64,000 nt of DNA, from positions 1 through 64,000 of the forward strand of contig CANQWC010000003.1 of NCBI GenBank assembly GCA_947627455.1, read 5' to 3'. This document shows positions 41,657-50,836 of the stretch, piece by piece (position 1 is the stretch's first letter; the number at the start of each line of letters is the position of its first letter). A model generated the notes under the pieces. That model was not told the origin of the DNA. It saw only the letters and a program-made list of their open reading frames with translations, and ran no database searches. A program made the translations under genes and the position numbers. Origin of the DNA: an uncultured Clostridia bacterium. GTDB lineage: Bacteria > Bacillota > Clostridia > Oscillospirales > Ruminococcaceae.

Positions 41657-43756
41657 ATGGAAATTTACAAGGACAGGACAAAATCATTTGAAGAGCGCGC
41701 GCACGACCTTGTGTCGAGAATGACGCTTATGGAGCGCTGCGAACAGCTTAAATTCGGCGCCCCCGCGATCGAGAGGCTTTCGGTCGAGGCGTATAACTGG
41801 TGGAACGAGGGGCTTCACGGCGTTGCCCGCGCGGGGGTTGCGACGATGTTCCCTCAGGCGATAGGGCTTGCTGCATCGTTTGACGATGAGCTTCTCAAAA
41901 CCGTCGCCGAGGTCATCTCCATCGAGTGCAGGGCGAAGTACAACGAGTATTCCAAGCACGGCGACCGCGACATCTATAAGGGTCTGACCCTCTGGAGCCC
42001 GAATATAAACATTTTCCGCGATCCGCGCTGGGGCCGCGGGCATGAGACCTACGGCGAAGACCCGTATCTGACTGCGCGTCTCGGCTGCGCATTTGTAAAG
42101 GGCATTCAGGGCGAGGGCGAGCATCTTCGCGCGGCGGCCTGCGCAAAGCATTTTGCGGTGCACTCGGGACCCGAGGCGCTCAGGCATGAATTCGACGCCG
42201 TGGCCGACCCGAAGGACATGGAGGAGACTTATCTTCCCGCGTTTGAGGCGCTTGTTAAAGAGGCCAAGGTCGAGGCGGTCATGGGCGCATATAACCGCAC
42301 AAACGGCGAGCCCTGCTGCGGCTCGGAATATCTTCACAAAAAGCTTGTGGAGTGGGGCTTCGACGGCTACTTCGTTTCGGACTGCTGGGCAATCAAGGAC
42401 TTCCACGAGAACCACCACGTCACCGCGACGGCCGAAGAATCGGTCGCGCTGGCCCTCAAGAACGGCTGCGACGTGAACTGCGGCTCGACATATATTCTTG
42501 TCTATAAGGCCTATCAGGACGGGCTTATCACCGAGGAGGAGATAACCGCCGCCGCCGAGCACCTCATGCGCACCCGTATGCGCCTCGGAATGTTCGACGA
42601 GACCGAATTCGACGGCCTCAACTATATGGACGTCGAGACCCGCGAGCACCTTGATGTGAGCCTTGAAGCGGGCCGCAACGCCTGCGTTTTGCTCAAGAAC
42701 GACGGGATTCTGCCGCTCGACCCCGAAAAGATCAACACCATCGGCGTCATCGGCCCGAACGCCCAGAGCCAAAAGGCCCTCATGGGCAACTATCACGGCA
42801 CGGCGTCGCGCTATATAACGATTTATGACGGCATTCGCGACGCATTTGACGGCAGGGTGCTCTTCTCTGAGGGCTGCCACCTGTTCAGAGACAGGGTGGA
42901 GGGCCTCGGGCTTCCGAACGACAGGCTTGCTGAGGCGATAATCGTCGCCGAACATTCCGACGTCGTGATTCTCTGCGTCGGGCTTGATGAGACCCTTGAG
43001 GGCGAACAGGGCGACGCCTCGAACACCGACGCTTCGGGCGACAAGCTCACCCTCCAGCTTCCCGAGCCACAGAGGCTTTTGGTGAAGCGGGTTCTTGAGG
43101 TCGGAAAGCCCACCGTCGTTATTTTGGTGAGCGGCTCTTCGCTCAACATAGAGAGCGACAGGGAAAACGCGCTTTTGCAGGCGTTTTACCCGGGCTCTGA
43201 GGGCGGAAAGGCCGTCGCCGAGATTCTCTTCGGCAAGACCTCGCCTTCGGGCAAGCTTCCCGTGACATTCTATAAGGACGTTCACAAGCTGCCCGATTTC
43301 ACCGATTATTCGATGCGCTACCGCACCTATCGCAACGAAAGGGCAGAGGACGACAACGTTCTGTTCCCGTTCGGGTTTGGCCTCAGCTATGGCGATGTGC
43401 GGGTCGAGAGCGCCTGCGCGGAGGTTTCGGAAGATTGCGTAAAGGCGAAGGCGGTTCTTAAAAACAGCGGCGCCGCGACTGCCGATGTTTTGCAGGTTTA
43501 CTTCAGGTCCGAGTCGAAGGACGCGGTGAGAAACCATGCTCTCTGCGCGTTTAAAAAGGTTCGCCTCGGCAAGGGCGAGAGCGCCGAAATTGCGCTTGAA
43601 ATACCGCTCAGCACGCTAACCGTCGTCAACGACGAGGGCGTGAGATACCTCGACAGGGCGGCAAAGACGACACTTTACTTCGGCACGTCTCAGCCCGATG
43701 AGCTCAGCGAAAAGCTCAGCGGCAAGAAGTGCGTCGCCGTTGAAATAAAGCTCTGA
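41657..43756 (+). CDS. Glycoside hydrolase family 3 (beta-xylosidase/beta-glucosidase type)
   Basis: A 699-residue cytoplasmic GH3 enzyme; no signal peptide is seen. The TIM-barrel domain shows WWNEGLHGVARAG, WSPNINIFRDPRWGRG followed by HETYGEDPYL, AAACAKHFAVHSGPE and the nucleophile Asp in YFVSDCWAI; the second domain has ENALLQAFYPGSEGGKAV and the C-terminal fibronectin-III-like part ends near LYFGTSQ. The overall pattern is that of intracellular xylan/oligosaccharide beta-xylosidases. The next gene (a GH43) starts within its stop codon (TGATG), so the pair is translationally coupled and likely acts on imported xylo- or arabino-oligosaccharides. Confidence 0.92.
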   Translation: MEIYKDRTKSFEERAHDLVSRMTLMERCEQLKFGAPAIERLSVEAYNWWNEGLHGVARAGVATMFPQAIGLAASFDDELLKTVAEVISIECRAKYNEYSKHGDRDIYKGLTLWSPNINIFRDPRWGRGHETYGEDPYLTARLGCAFVKGIQGEGEHLRAAACAKHFAVHSGPEALRHEFDAVADPKDMEETYLPAFEALVKEAKVEAVMGAYNRTNGEPCCGSEYLHKKLVEWGFDGYFVSDCWAIKDFHENHHVTATAEESVALALKNGCDVNCGSTYILVYKAYQDGLITEEEITAAAEHLMRTRMRLGMFDETEFDGLNYMDVETREHLDVSLEAGRNACVLLKNDGILPLDPEKINTIGVIGPNAQSQKALMGNYHGTASRYITIYDGIRDAFDGRVLFSEGCHLFRDRVEGLGLPNDRLAEAIIVAEHSDVVILCVGLDETLEGEQGDASNTDASGDKLTLQLPEPQRLLVKRVLEVGKPTVVILVSGSSLNIESDRENALLQAFYPGSEGGKAVAEILFGKTSPSGKLPVTFYKDVHKLPDFTDYSMRYRTYRNERAEDDNVLFPFGFGLSYGDVRVESACAEVSEDCVKAKAVLKNSGAATADVLQVYFRSESKDAVRNHALCAFKKVRLGKGESAEIALEIPLSTLTVVNDEGVRYLDRAAKTTLYFGTSQPDELSEKLSGKKCVAVEIKL

Positions 43757-45897
43757 TGGGCAGGCTTGTTTTCGGGACAAACCCGCTGACCCGCCTCGAT
43801 TACCCCGACCCCGATGTTATCCGCGTCGGCGACACATATTATATGGCCTCGACGACGATGTATTTCATGCCCGGGTGCGTGATTTTGAGATCATACGACC
43901 TTATAAACTGGGAATTTGTCTGCCATGTTTACGATCGGCTTGAAGACACCGACCGCGAAAACCTTGATGGCGCAAACGCTTACGGCGCGGGAATGTGGGC
44001 GCCGACGCTTCGGTATCACGACGGGATTTTTCACGTTGTATTCATCGCGAACGACACGAAAAAGACCTATCACTTCACCGCCGAGGACATCGCGGGGCCG
44101 TGGAAAAAGGGTTATATCGATGGGTTCTATCACGATTCGTCGGTTTTGTTCGACGACGACGGCAGGGTCTACATAATGTACGGCAACCGCGATATCTACG
44201 TCACTGAGCTGCTGCCCGACCTCTCGGGGCCGAAGCCGAACGGCATAAATAAGTTTGTCATCTCTGACGACAAGGGCCCGCACCTCGGCTATGAGGGCTG
44301 CCACCTCTATAAAATCAACGGGAAATACTACGCGTTCTTCATTCACGCGGCGAAGGACAGATGGCTGAGGATTGAGGCCTGCTTCATGTCGGACAGGATT
44401 GACGGCGGCTGGGTAGGCGGCGATGTTATTCGCGATGAGTTTGACGGCACTACGGGCATCGCTCAGGGCGGAATCGTCGACACGCCCGACGGCGATTGGT
44501 ACGGCGTTATCTTCGGCGACAGGGGAGCGGTCGGGAGGATTCCAAACCTTGTGCCGATGACTTTCAGAAGCGACGGCTTCCCCAAGTTCAAGAAAGTCAC
44601 GAAGAAAATTTGCGCGAAATCGACGCGGCCGAATCATGTTTACAAGCCGCTATATTTCAGTGACGGCTTTTCGGGCGATGCTCTTGACCCCGCGTGGGAG
44701 TTCAATCACAACCCCGACGGGCGGCATTGGCGGCTCGACGGCGGGTTGGTAATAGATTCGCTTCACGCAAAGAGCTTTGAATATGCGAAGAATACCCTCA
44801 CCCAAAGGGCACTTTGGCCCGCCTGCTCGGCAGAGGTAACTGTCGACGGCTCGAAGCTTTCTGAGGGCGGGTTCGCGGGAATAGCGGCGCTTCAGTACCG
44901 CTACGGCGCGCTCGGGATTTCAAAGGGAAAAGACGGGTACTCGGTTGTTTTAAAGCTTCGCGACGACGGCGAGGAATATATCGCAGCAAGCGAACCGCTC
45001 GAAGGCGCGACAGCAAGGCTTAAGGTGAGCTATCAATTCGGCGCGGGAAAGGATTTTGCGGAGTTCTTTGTGCACTTCGGCGGGGCTTGGAAACGCCTCG
45101 GGAAAGAGCATAGAATGACCTTTGACCTTCGGCACTTCACGGGCTGCCGATTCGGGCTGTTCTGCTATTCGGAGGGCGGGGAGATCGGCTCGGCAAAATT
45201 TAATGAATTTAAGTATCTTGCCGCCGAGGAGATCACGCAAAAGCTTGAGGAGCTCGCCGACCCCGAGTACAGAAAATTTCAGCCGAAGATAATTCCGACC
45301 GTGCCCGAGGAAAATATTTTGGGGGTGCGGATCCCCGAGATAAGAAAGCTTGCAAAGGCGCTTGATCAGGACATCGCGAGGGAATTTCTGAACAGTCTGC
45401 CTCACCGATTTTACGATGAGAATATTCTTCACGCGGCGATGCTCTGCAACATTCGCGACTTTGACGAGGCGGTATATGAGGTCGAGAGGTTTTTGCCTTA
45501 CATCGACAACTGGGCGGTCTGCGACGCCCTTAACCCGAAGGCTTTTCTGAAAAATCGTGAGGCTTTGCTGCCGAGGATATACTCTTGGCTCGGCTCGGAA
45601 AAGACCTATACGGTTCGCTTCGGAATCGGAATGCTCATGAGAAATTATCTCGACAGCGGCTTTGAGGAGGAATACCTTGAGCGGGTCGCGAAGATAAGGT
45701 CGGAGGAGTATTACGTCAATATGATGATAGCGTGGTATTTCGCGACTGCCCTCGCGAAGCAGTGGGGCAGCGCAGTGAAATATCTCGAAGAGAAAAAACT
45801 GTCGCCGTGGGTTCACAACAAGACGGTTCAGAAAGCGAGGGAGAGCCTGCGAATAAGCGAGGAGAAAAAGGAATATCTTAAGTCACTCAAATTCTGA
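43756..45897 (+). CDS. GH43 glycosidase fused to an AlkD-like DNA-alkylation-repair domain
   Basis: A 713-residue two-part protein in one uninterrupted frame. Residues 1 to about 488 are a GH43 beta-xylosidase/arabinofuranosidase: DYPDPDVIRVGDTYYM (base Asp), GFYHDSSVLFDDDGR (pKa-modulating Asp), GYEGCHLYK (acid Glu), then the beta-sandwich xylosidase C-terminal domain ending ...KFNEFKYL. Residues about 490-713 match the AlkD/PF08713 HEAT-like alkylation-repair family almost end to end: ENILGVRIPEIRKLAKAL, FLPYIDNWAVCDALNPK, YTVRFGIGMLMRNYL and VNMMIAWYFATALAKQW. The second domain lacks its own start Met and no linker separates the parts. No signal peptide. It may be a true fusion or two neighbouring genes joined by loss of a stop. 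Confidence 0.85.
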   Translation: MGRLVFGTNPLTRLDYPDPDVIRVGDTYYMASTTMYFMPGCVILRSYDLINWEFVCHVYDRLEDTDRENLDGANAYGAGMWAPTLRYHDGIFHVVFIANDTKKTYHFTAEDIAGPWKKGYIDGFYHDSSVLFDDDGRVYIMYGNRDIYVTELLPDLSGPKPNGINKFVISDDKGPHLGYEGCHLYKINGKYYAFFIHAAKDRWLRIEACFMSDRIDGGWVGGDVIRDEFDGTTGIAQGGIVDTPDGDWYGVIFGDRGAVGRIPNLVPMTFRSDGFPKFKKVTKKICAKSTRPNHVYKPLYFSDGFSGDALDPAWEFNHNPDGRHWRLDGGLVIDSLHAKSFEYAKNTLTQRALWPACSAEVTVDGSKLSEGGFAGIAALQYRYGALGISKGKDGYSVVLKLRDDGEEYIAASEPLEGATARLKVSYQFGAGKDFAEFFVHFGGAWKRLGKEHRMTFDLRHFTGCRFGLFCYSEGGEIGSAKFNEFKYLAAEEITQKLEELADPEYRKFQPKIIPTVPEENILGVRIPEIRKLAKALDQDIAREFLNSLPHRFYDENILHAAMLCNIRDFDEAVYEVERFLPYIDNWAVCDALNPKAFLKNREALLPRIYSWLGSEKTYTVRFGIGMLMRNYLDSGFEEEYLERVAKIRSEEYYVNMMIAWYFATALAKQWGSAVKYLEEKKLSPWVHNKTVQKARESLRISEEKKEYLKSLKF

Positions 45898-45905
45898 GCA
45901 GGGAA

Positions 45906-46002
45906 GGGCGCAGCCCTGCCCCCTGCCGCCGAAGGCGGCAGGGGGCGCCCGTCAGCTTCGCTGACGGGCAGCACCCGACGAAGTCGGGTGCGGGCTGCGC
46001 CC
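45906..46002. repeat. 97-nt four-way-junction palindrome
   Basis: An outer 11-bp stem (GGGCGCAGCCC at 45906-45916 with GGGCTGCGCCC at 45992-46002) encloses three perfect hairpins: 12 bp with loop GAA (45919-45945), 9 bp with loop TTC (45948-45968) and 9 bp with loop GAA (45971-45991). It begins 8 bp after the GH43-AlkD stop and ends before the next ribosome-binding site. No T run follows. It may act as an mRNA end protector or as a mobile palindromic unit. Confidence 0.82.
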
Positions 46003-46040
46003 GCTCCTCAAAGAAGCAAAGCATGGTAAGGAGGATTTTT

Positions 46041-47141
46041 ATGAAGAAACTTGGATTCGGACTTATGCGTCTGCCCTGCATCGGCGGCGACGGCAAGAAC
46101 ATCGACCTTGAAAAGGTAAAGAAAATGGTCGACCTTTTCATGGCGCACGGGTATACATACTTCGACACCGCCTATGTCTATCACGGCGGTTTCAGCGAGG
46201 TTGCTTTCCGCGAATGCGTCGTAAAGCGCCACCCGCGCGACAGCTTCACCGTCACCACAAAGCTTCCGCTTTTCTCGAAGCCCGACAGAGCAGGCATGGA
46301 GAAGATTTTCGCCGAGTCGATGGAGCGCCTCGGGGTCGAGTATATCGACTACTACTGGCTCCATGCGCTGAATCGCGACAGCTATCGGTATGCGGTAGAA
46401 TCCGGCGCGTTTGATTATCTTCGCGAGCTTAAGGCGGCAGGAAAAATCAGGCATATGGGCTTTTCTTTCCATGACAACGCCGAGACCCTCGACAAGATTC
46501 TGACCGAGCAGCCCGACATGGAGTTCGTTCAGCTCCAGATCAACTATCTCGACTGGGAAGATAAGGGCGTTCAGTCAAGGCTCTGCTATGAGACCGCGAC
46601 TAAGCACGGCAAACCCGTCATCGTGATGGAACCCATCAAGGGCGGAAGCCTCGCAAACCCGCCAAAGAAGGCCGAAAAAATCTTCAAGGACGCCAACCAC
46701 GACGCCTCCTGCGCAAGCTGGGCGATAAGGTTCGCCGCATCTCTGCCGAACGTAATGGTCGTGCTCAGCGGAATGAGCGAGCTTTGGCAGGTCGAGGACA
46801 ACCTCAGCTATATGGACGACTTCAAGCCGCTCACCGAAAACGAATACAAGACCGTCGCCGAGGCGACCGAGAATATCAAGTTCGCGATACCCTGCACCGC
46901 CTGCCGCTACTGCACCGACGGCTGCCCGATGTCGATCTCTATTCCCGACATCTTCGCGGCATATAACACGATGAAGCACGATATTCACAAAAAGGGTGAG
47001 GCCCGCGAAAAATACGCCGAGATCATCAAGACCTCGGGCAGGGCGAGCGACTGTATCGGCTGCGAGCAGTGCGTGAACGCCTGCCCTCAGCACCTTGAAA
47101 TTCCGAGGCTTCTTTCCGAGTGTGAGGCTGACCTCGCATGA
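46041..47141 (+). CDS. Aldo/keto reductase with C-terminal two-[4Fe-4S] domain
   Basis: A 366-residue protein. Residues 1 to about 260 are an aldo/keto reductase barrel with the catalytic Asp and Tyr in FDTAYVYHGG, Lys in VTTKLPLF and His in YWLHAL. The C-terminal part has two ferredoxin-like clusters, CTACRYCTDGCP and CIGCEQCVNACP. Such enzymes occur in anaerobes and probably pass electrons between NAD(P)H or ferredoxin and a carbonyl substrate. ATG 46041 follows TAAGGAGG. It lies between glycosidase genes and overlaps the GH95 gene by 4 bp, suggesting a role in handling the released sugar (for example fucose), but that is inference. Confidence 0.92.
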   Translation: MKKLGFGLMRLPCIGGDGKNIDLEKVKKMVDLFMAHGYTYFDTAYVYHGGFSEVAFRECVVKRHPRDSFTVTTKLPLFSKPDRAGMEKIFAESMERLGVEYIDYYWLHALNRDSYRYAVESGAFDYLRELKAAGKIRHMGFSFHDNAETLDKILTEQPDMEFVQLQINYLDWEDKGVQSRLCYETATKHGKPVIVMEPIKGGSLANPPKKAEKIFKDANHDASCASWAIRFAASLPNVMVVLSGMSELWQVEDNLSYMDDFKPLTENEYKTVAEATENIKFAIPCTACRYCTDGCPMSISIPDIFAAYNTMKHDIHKKGEAREKYAEIIKTSGRASDCIGCEQCVNACPQHLEIPRLLSECEADLA

Positions 47142-49417
47142 AAAAATTCATAATGCTTTCCTCCCCCGCGCCGACGGGGGAGAGCGCTTTCGGCGAGGGT
47201 TGGAATCAGGCTCTGCCGATCGGCAACGGCTCGCTCGGCGGAATGGTCTACGGCGACCCGCTGAATGACATAATTCAGCTCAACGAGGACACCGTCTGGG
47301 TCGGCGGCGGAGGAAGAAACAGGGTCAACCCGAAGGCGCGCGGCAGCTGGAAAAAATGCCGCGAGCTCCTTCTTGAGGGCCGAATCCGCGAGGCCGAAGA
47401 GCTCTGCGAATCAGACCTCTACGCCGTTCCCGACCAACAGCGCTACTACGACACCTGCGGGCATATAAGGCTTAAATTTTCTCATGAGGATTACGCCGAC
47501 TACCGCCGAATCCTCGACCTTGAAAGCGCCATCGCGAGGGTCGAATTCACCTCGGGCGGGAAGAAAATTCTCCGCGAATATTTCTCAAGCAGGCCTGACA
47601 GCGTCATCGCGATAAGGCAGACCTCGGAGGAGAAATTCGGCGTGAAGGTCGACCTCTCGGAGCGCGACAACCCCTATTATAAGCTTGATATCGGCGAATC
47701 GGGCTGCTTTGTGACGGTCAACCAGCCCGAGGGCGGCTGCCGCTATTGCGTGATGGCTTCGGCCGAAAGCGACGGCTGCATCATCTTCAACGAGAGCGGC
47801 TTCGAGGTTTATGACGCCAATGAACTCACGGTGTATATTTCAATTCGCAGCGATTTCTTCGGCGACGACCCTGTTGCCCGCTGCGCCGCCGATATCGACG
47901 CGGCTCTTGAACTTGGCTATGAGGCGGTGAAATCGCGTCATATTGAGGACTATAAGAGCCTCTTTGAACGCGTATGCCTCGAACTCGGCGGAGATGACCG
48001 CTCGGATATTCCGACGAATCATCGCCTCGCGAATGCCGAGAGCGACCCGAAACTCGCCGAGCTTTATTTTGACTACGGCAGATATCTTCTGATCTCCTCC
48101 TCGCGGGAGGGAACACGCCCCGCAAACTTGCAGGGGATCTGGAACAAGGACCACACCCCGCCATGGGGCGCGAAGTACACCATCAACATAAACACCGAGA
48201 TGAACTACTGGCCCGCGGGGGTCTGCGACCTCTCGGAGTGCGAGCTTCCGCTGTTTGAACATCTGAGGCGAATGTTGCCATACGGCAAAAAGGTCGCGGC
48301 GGATATGTACGGCCTCGAGGGGTTCTGCGCACATCACAACACCGACCTCTTCGGAGACTGCGCACCCCAAGACAGGTGGATGCCCGCGACTGTCTGGCCG
48401 ATGGGCGCGGCGTGGCTTCTCACGCATATAAAGACCCACTGCGAATTTTCGGGCGATGTGAGCCTCGCGAAAGAAAATTTGGACATCATCAAAGAGGCGT
48501 GCAGGTTCTTTACGGGCTATCTCTTTGAGCACAACGGCAAGCTCATAACAGGCCCGTCGGTCTCGCCCGAGAACACCTATCTTCACCCGTCGGGCGAAAA
48601 GGGCAGTTTATGCGTCGGCCCAACGATGGATTCAATGATAATCAGCGACCTCTTTGAAAGCTGTATTCACTATTCAAAGCTCTTCGGCGATGAGGACGAG
48701 CTCACCAAAAAGCTTGAGGAGATGCTCCTGAAGCTTCCGAAGCCGTCGGTCGGCAAATACGGACAGATAATGGAATGGGCGGAGGATTATGACGAGGTCG
48801 AGCCCGGACATCGGCACATTTCGCACCTCTGGGGGCTCTACCCGTCAGACAGGCTGTCGTTTGAAAAAACTCCCGAGCTGATGAAAGCTGCGAGAGTTAC
48901 TCTTGAGCGGCGGCTCGCGAACGGCGGCGGCCACACGGGCTGGTCGCGGGCATGGATAATAAACATGTGGGCGAGGCTTCGCGACGGCGAAAAGGTCGGC
49001 GAAAACATCGAGGCGCTGCTCACGCGGTCGACCTATCCGAACTTCCTCGATATGCACCCGCCGTTCCAGATTGACGGAAATTTCGGCGGCACGGCAGGCA
49101 TCGCCGAGGCGCTTTTGCAGAGCCAGAGCGGCGTCATAACGCTTCTTCCCGCGCTTCCGCCGAAGTGGCAAAGCGGCAGTGTCCGCGGCCTCAAGGCGAG
49201 GGGGAATATCTCGGTCAGCATGAGCTGGAGCGGCGGCAGACTTGACTTTGCCGAGCTGACGCTCAACAAAGACTGCGATTTTCGCCTCGTGATCCCCGAC
49301 GGCATGAGCGCCAACCTTCCGAGCGGGGCAGTCGCCGCGCCCGACGGCAAAGATCCGCAGGGTCGAACGGTTCTGAAGATCAGCGCGCCCGAGGGCACGA
49401 AGATAAGGGTGAAATGA
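47138..49417 (+). CDS. Glycoside hydrolase family 95 (alpha-L-fucosidase/galactosidase)
   Basis: A 759-residue protein matching GH95: N-terminal domain with WNQALPIGNGSLGGMVYGD and QLNEDTVWVGG, a catalytic (alpha/alpha)6 barrel with GTRPANLQGIWNKD, INTEMNYWPAGVCDLSECELPLF and the diagnostic FQIDGNFGGTAGIAEALLQS, and a C-terminal beta domain. GH95 enzymes invert at alpha-1,2-linked L-fucose, some at L-galactose. No signal peptide is seen, so it acts on imported oligosaccharides. It shares a 4-bp overlap with the aldo/keto reductase and is followed by a terminator. Its presence beside GH3 and GH43 suggests use of mixed host or plant glycans. Confidence 0.92.
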   Translation: MKKFIMLSSPAPTGESAFGEGWNQALPIGNGSLGGMVYGDPLNDIIQLNEDTVWVGGGGRNRVNPKARGSWKKCRELLLEGRIREAEELCESDLYAVPDQQRYYDTCGHIRLKFSHEDYADYRRILDLESAIARVEFTSGGKKILREYFSSRPDSVIAIRQTSEEKFGVKVDLSERDNPYYKLDIGESGCFVTVNQPEGGCRYCVMASAESDGCIIFNESGFEVYDANELTVYISIRSDFFGDDPVARCAADIDAALELGYEAVKSRHIEDYKSLFERVCLELGGDDRSDIPTNHRLANAESDPKLAELYFDYGRYLLISSSREGTRPANLQGIWNKDHTPPWGAKYTININTEMNYWPAGVCDLSECELPLFEHLRRMLPYGKKVAADMYGLEGFCAHHNTDLFGDCAPQDRWMPATVWPMGAAWLLTHIKTHCEFSGDVSLAKENLDIIKEACRFFTGYLFEHNGKLITGPSVSPENTYLHPSGEKGSLCVGPTMDSMIISDLFESCIHYSKLFGDEDELTKKLEEMLLKLPKPSVGKYGQIMEWAEDYDEVEPGHRHISHLWGLYPSDRLSFEKTPELMKAARVTLERRLANGGGHTGWSRAWIINMWARLRDGEKVGENIEALLTRSTYPNFLDMHPPFQIDGNFGGTAGIAEALLQSQSGVITLLPALPPKWQSGSVRGLKARGNISVSMSWSGGRLDFAELTLNKDCDFRLVIPDGMSANLPSGAVAAPDGKDPQGRTVLKISAPEGTKIRVK

Positions 49418-49445
49418 AAAGAGCCTCCGTGAGGAGGCTTTTTAC
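49415..49445. terminator. Bidirectional intrinsic terminator
   Basis: AAAAGAGCCTCC-GTGA-GGAGGCTTTTTAC immediately after the GH95 stop. It also ends the opposing histidine operon, whose last gene stops at 49442. Confidence 0.85.
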
Positions 49446-50182
49446 ATATCTTGGTAATTATCAAACCCGAGCGCTATTGATTCAAGGTCGTGAGCGTCGC
49501 TCGAGAGGACGAATTTGCCGCCGCGATTTTTGATGTATTCTAAGATTTTTCGTGATGGGTAAGGCTCGTCAAGATAGCCGCGGTTGATGCCGCCGAGGTT
49601 GATTTCAAACGGGATGTTGAGCTTTAAAAGTCGGTCAGCGGCGCTCTGCCAAGCCGAAATATACCTCGGGTCGGTGTCGTCGAACGGCACCGATTTTTTA
49701 AACTTTTTCACAAGGTCAAAGTGCCCGATGATGTCGCAGCGGCGCTCGGCCCAGAGCGAGACGGTTTCAAAGTAGTCTTTGGCCATGGCGTAAAAATCAC
49801 CGACATAGTATTGATTTATCATCATCTTAGTTATCTCGGGTGATTCGTCGACCGAAATGTACCTGTCGCCCTGTTTAAGGTAGTGAACCGAGCCGATGAT
49901 ATAGTCGAATCCGTCAATGCCGTCGGTGGAGAAGATATCGGCCTCGACCCCGCAGAGAACATCAATGCTGGTGCTGTATTTTTCTTTTAGGCGCTTGATT
50001 TCGCTCTGAAATTCTTCGATCCGAGAGAGGGGAATGCAGCTTTCAGCGTCGAACGGAACATATGAGTGGGCAACTATGCCGATCTGCTTCAAGCCTTTAT
50101 TTATCGCCGTTTTTACGATTTCTTCGGGCGGGTTTTTGCCGTCGCAAAAGGAAGAGTGAACATGAAGATCCGAAAAAATCAT
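49442..50182 (-). CDS. hisK: Histidinol-phosphatase, PHP type (HisK)
   Basis: A 246-residue PHP-domain phosphatase: metal-binding HVHSSFCDG at the start, [38 protein letters not shown] and the final LSSDAHD. It removes phosphate from L-histidinol phosphate, the step done in E. coli by the N-terminal half of HisB; the hisB here lacks that half, so hisK fills the gap. It is the last gene of the his operon and overlaps hisIE by 4 bp. Confidence 0.92.
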   Translation of the reverse strand: MIFSDLHVHSSFCDGKNPPEEIVKTAINKGLKQIGIVAHSYVPFDAESCIPLSRIEEFQSEIKRLKEKYSTSIDVLCGVEADIFSTDGIDGFDYIIGSVHYLKQGDRYISVDESPEITKMMINQYYVGDFYAMAKDYFETVSLWAERRCDIIGHFDLVKKFKKSVPFDDTDPRYISAWQSAADRLLKLNIPFEINLGGINRGYLDEPYPSRKILEYIKNRGGKFVLSSDAHDLESIALGFDNYQDM

Positions 50183-50826
50183 GTCATTTTCTCCTGCTTG
50201 ACTTTTTTGTCAATGACATGGCGCGAGGCGAGCTCTTTGAGAATTTCGTCGGGAGTTATGCCCATCTCGACCATCAGCACCATCACATGATACATCAAAT
50301 CTGCGATTTCGTAAATCGTCTCGGGCTTATCGTCAGCCTTGCCCGCGATTATTACCTCGGTCGATTCCTCACCGACTTTTTTTAACATTTTGTCGACTCC
50401 TTTTTCAAAGAGATAGCTCGTGTATGAGCCCTCTTTCGGCTCGCTCTTTCGCCCGACAAGGAGCTTGTAAAGAGCATCGACGCTGAAATCTTCGTCAGCC
50501 TCAGGCCCACCGAAAATTCGGTTTTCAAAGCAAGAATCGGTGCCGAGGTGGCAGGCAGGGCCGTCTTTTTTTACCTTTATCAAAAGCGCGTCGCCGTCGC
50601 AATCGGCGGTGATGGATTCAATGTGCTGATAGTTTCCGCTCGTCGCGCCCTTTAACCAAAGCTCATGTCTCGACCTGCTCCAGAAACAGGTCAGCTTTTT
50701 TTCAATCGAAATTCTCAGGCTCTCGGCGTTCATGTACGCAAGCGTGAGCACCTTTTTGCTGCCCGCATCGACCACGATCGCGGGTATCAGGCCGTTTTCA
50801 TCGAACTTTAAATCTTTAATCTCCAT
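50179..50826 (-). CDS. hisI: Phosphoribosyl-AMP cyclohydrolase / phosphoribosyl-ATP pyrophosphatase (HisIE)
   Basis: A 215-residue bifunctional enzyme for steps 2 and 3 of histidine synthesis. The N-terminal cyclohydrolase has the Mg/Zn-binding [11 protein letters not shown] and [11 protein letters not shown]; the C-terminal half is the all-alpha pyrophosphatase ([32 protein letters not shown]). The fusion is common in bacteria. It sits 10 bp after hisF. Confidence 0.95.
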   Translation of the reverse strand: MEIKDLKFDENGLIPAIVVDAGSKKVLTLAYMNAESLRISIEKKLTCFWSRSRHELWLKGATSGNYQHIESITADCDGDALLIKVKKDGPACHLGTDSCFENRIFGGPEADEDFSVDALYKLLVGRKSEPKEGSYTSYLFEKGVDKMLKKVGEESTEVIIAGKADDKPETIYEIADLMYHVMVLMVEMGITPDEILKELASRHVIDKKVKQEKMT

Positions 50827-50836
50827 AATTATCTCC

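Noticed and set aside
41684..43537. 617-codon open frame on the minus strand opposite the GH3 gene
   Set aside because: It mirrors the GC-rich codon pattern of the GH3 gene, has no family motifs and no ribosome-binding site.
45906..46002. tRNA gene suggested by the cloverleaf shape
   Set aside because: All stems are too long and perfectly GC-rich, loops are 3 nt, and no T-psi-C, anticodon or acceptor features exist.
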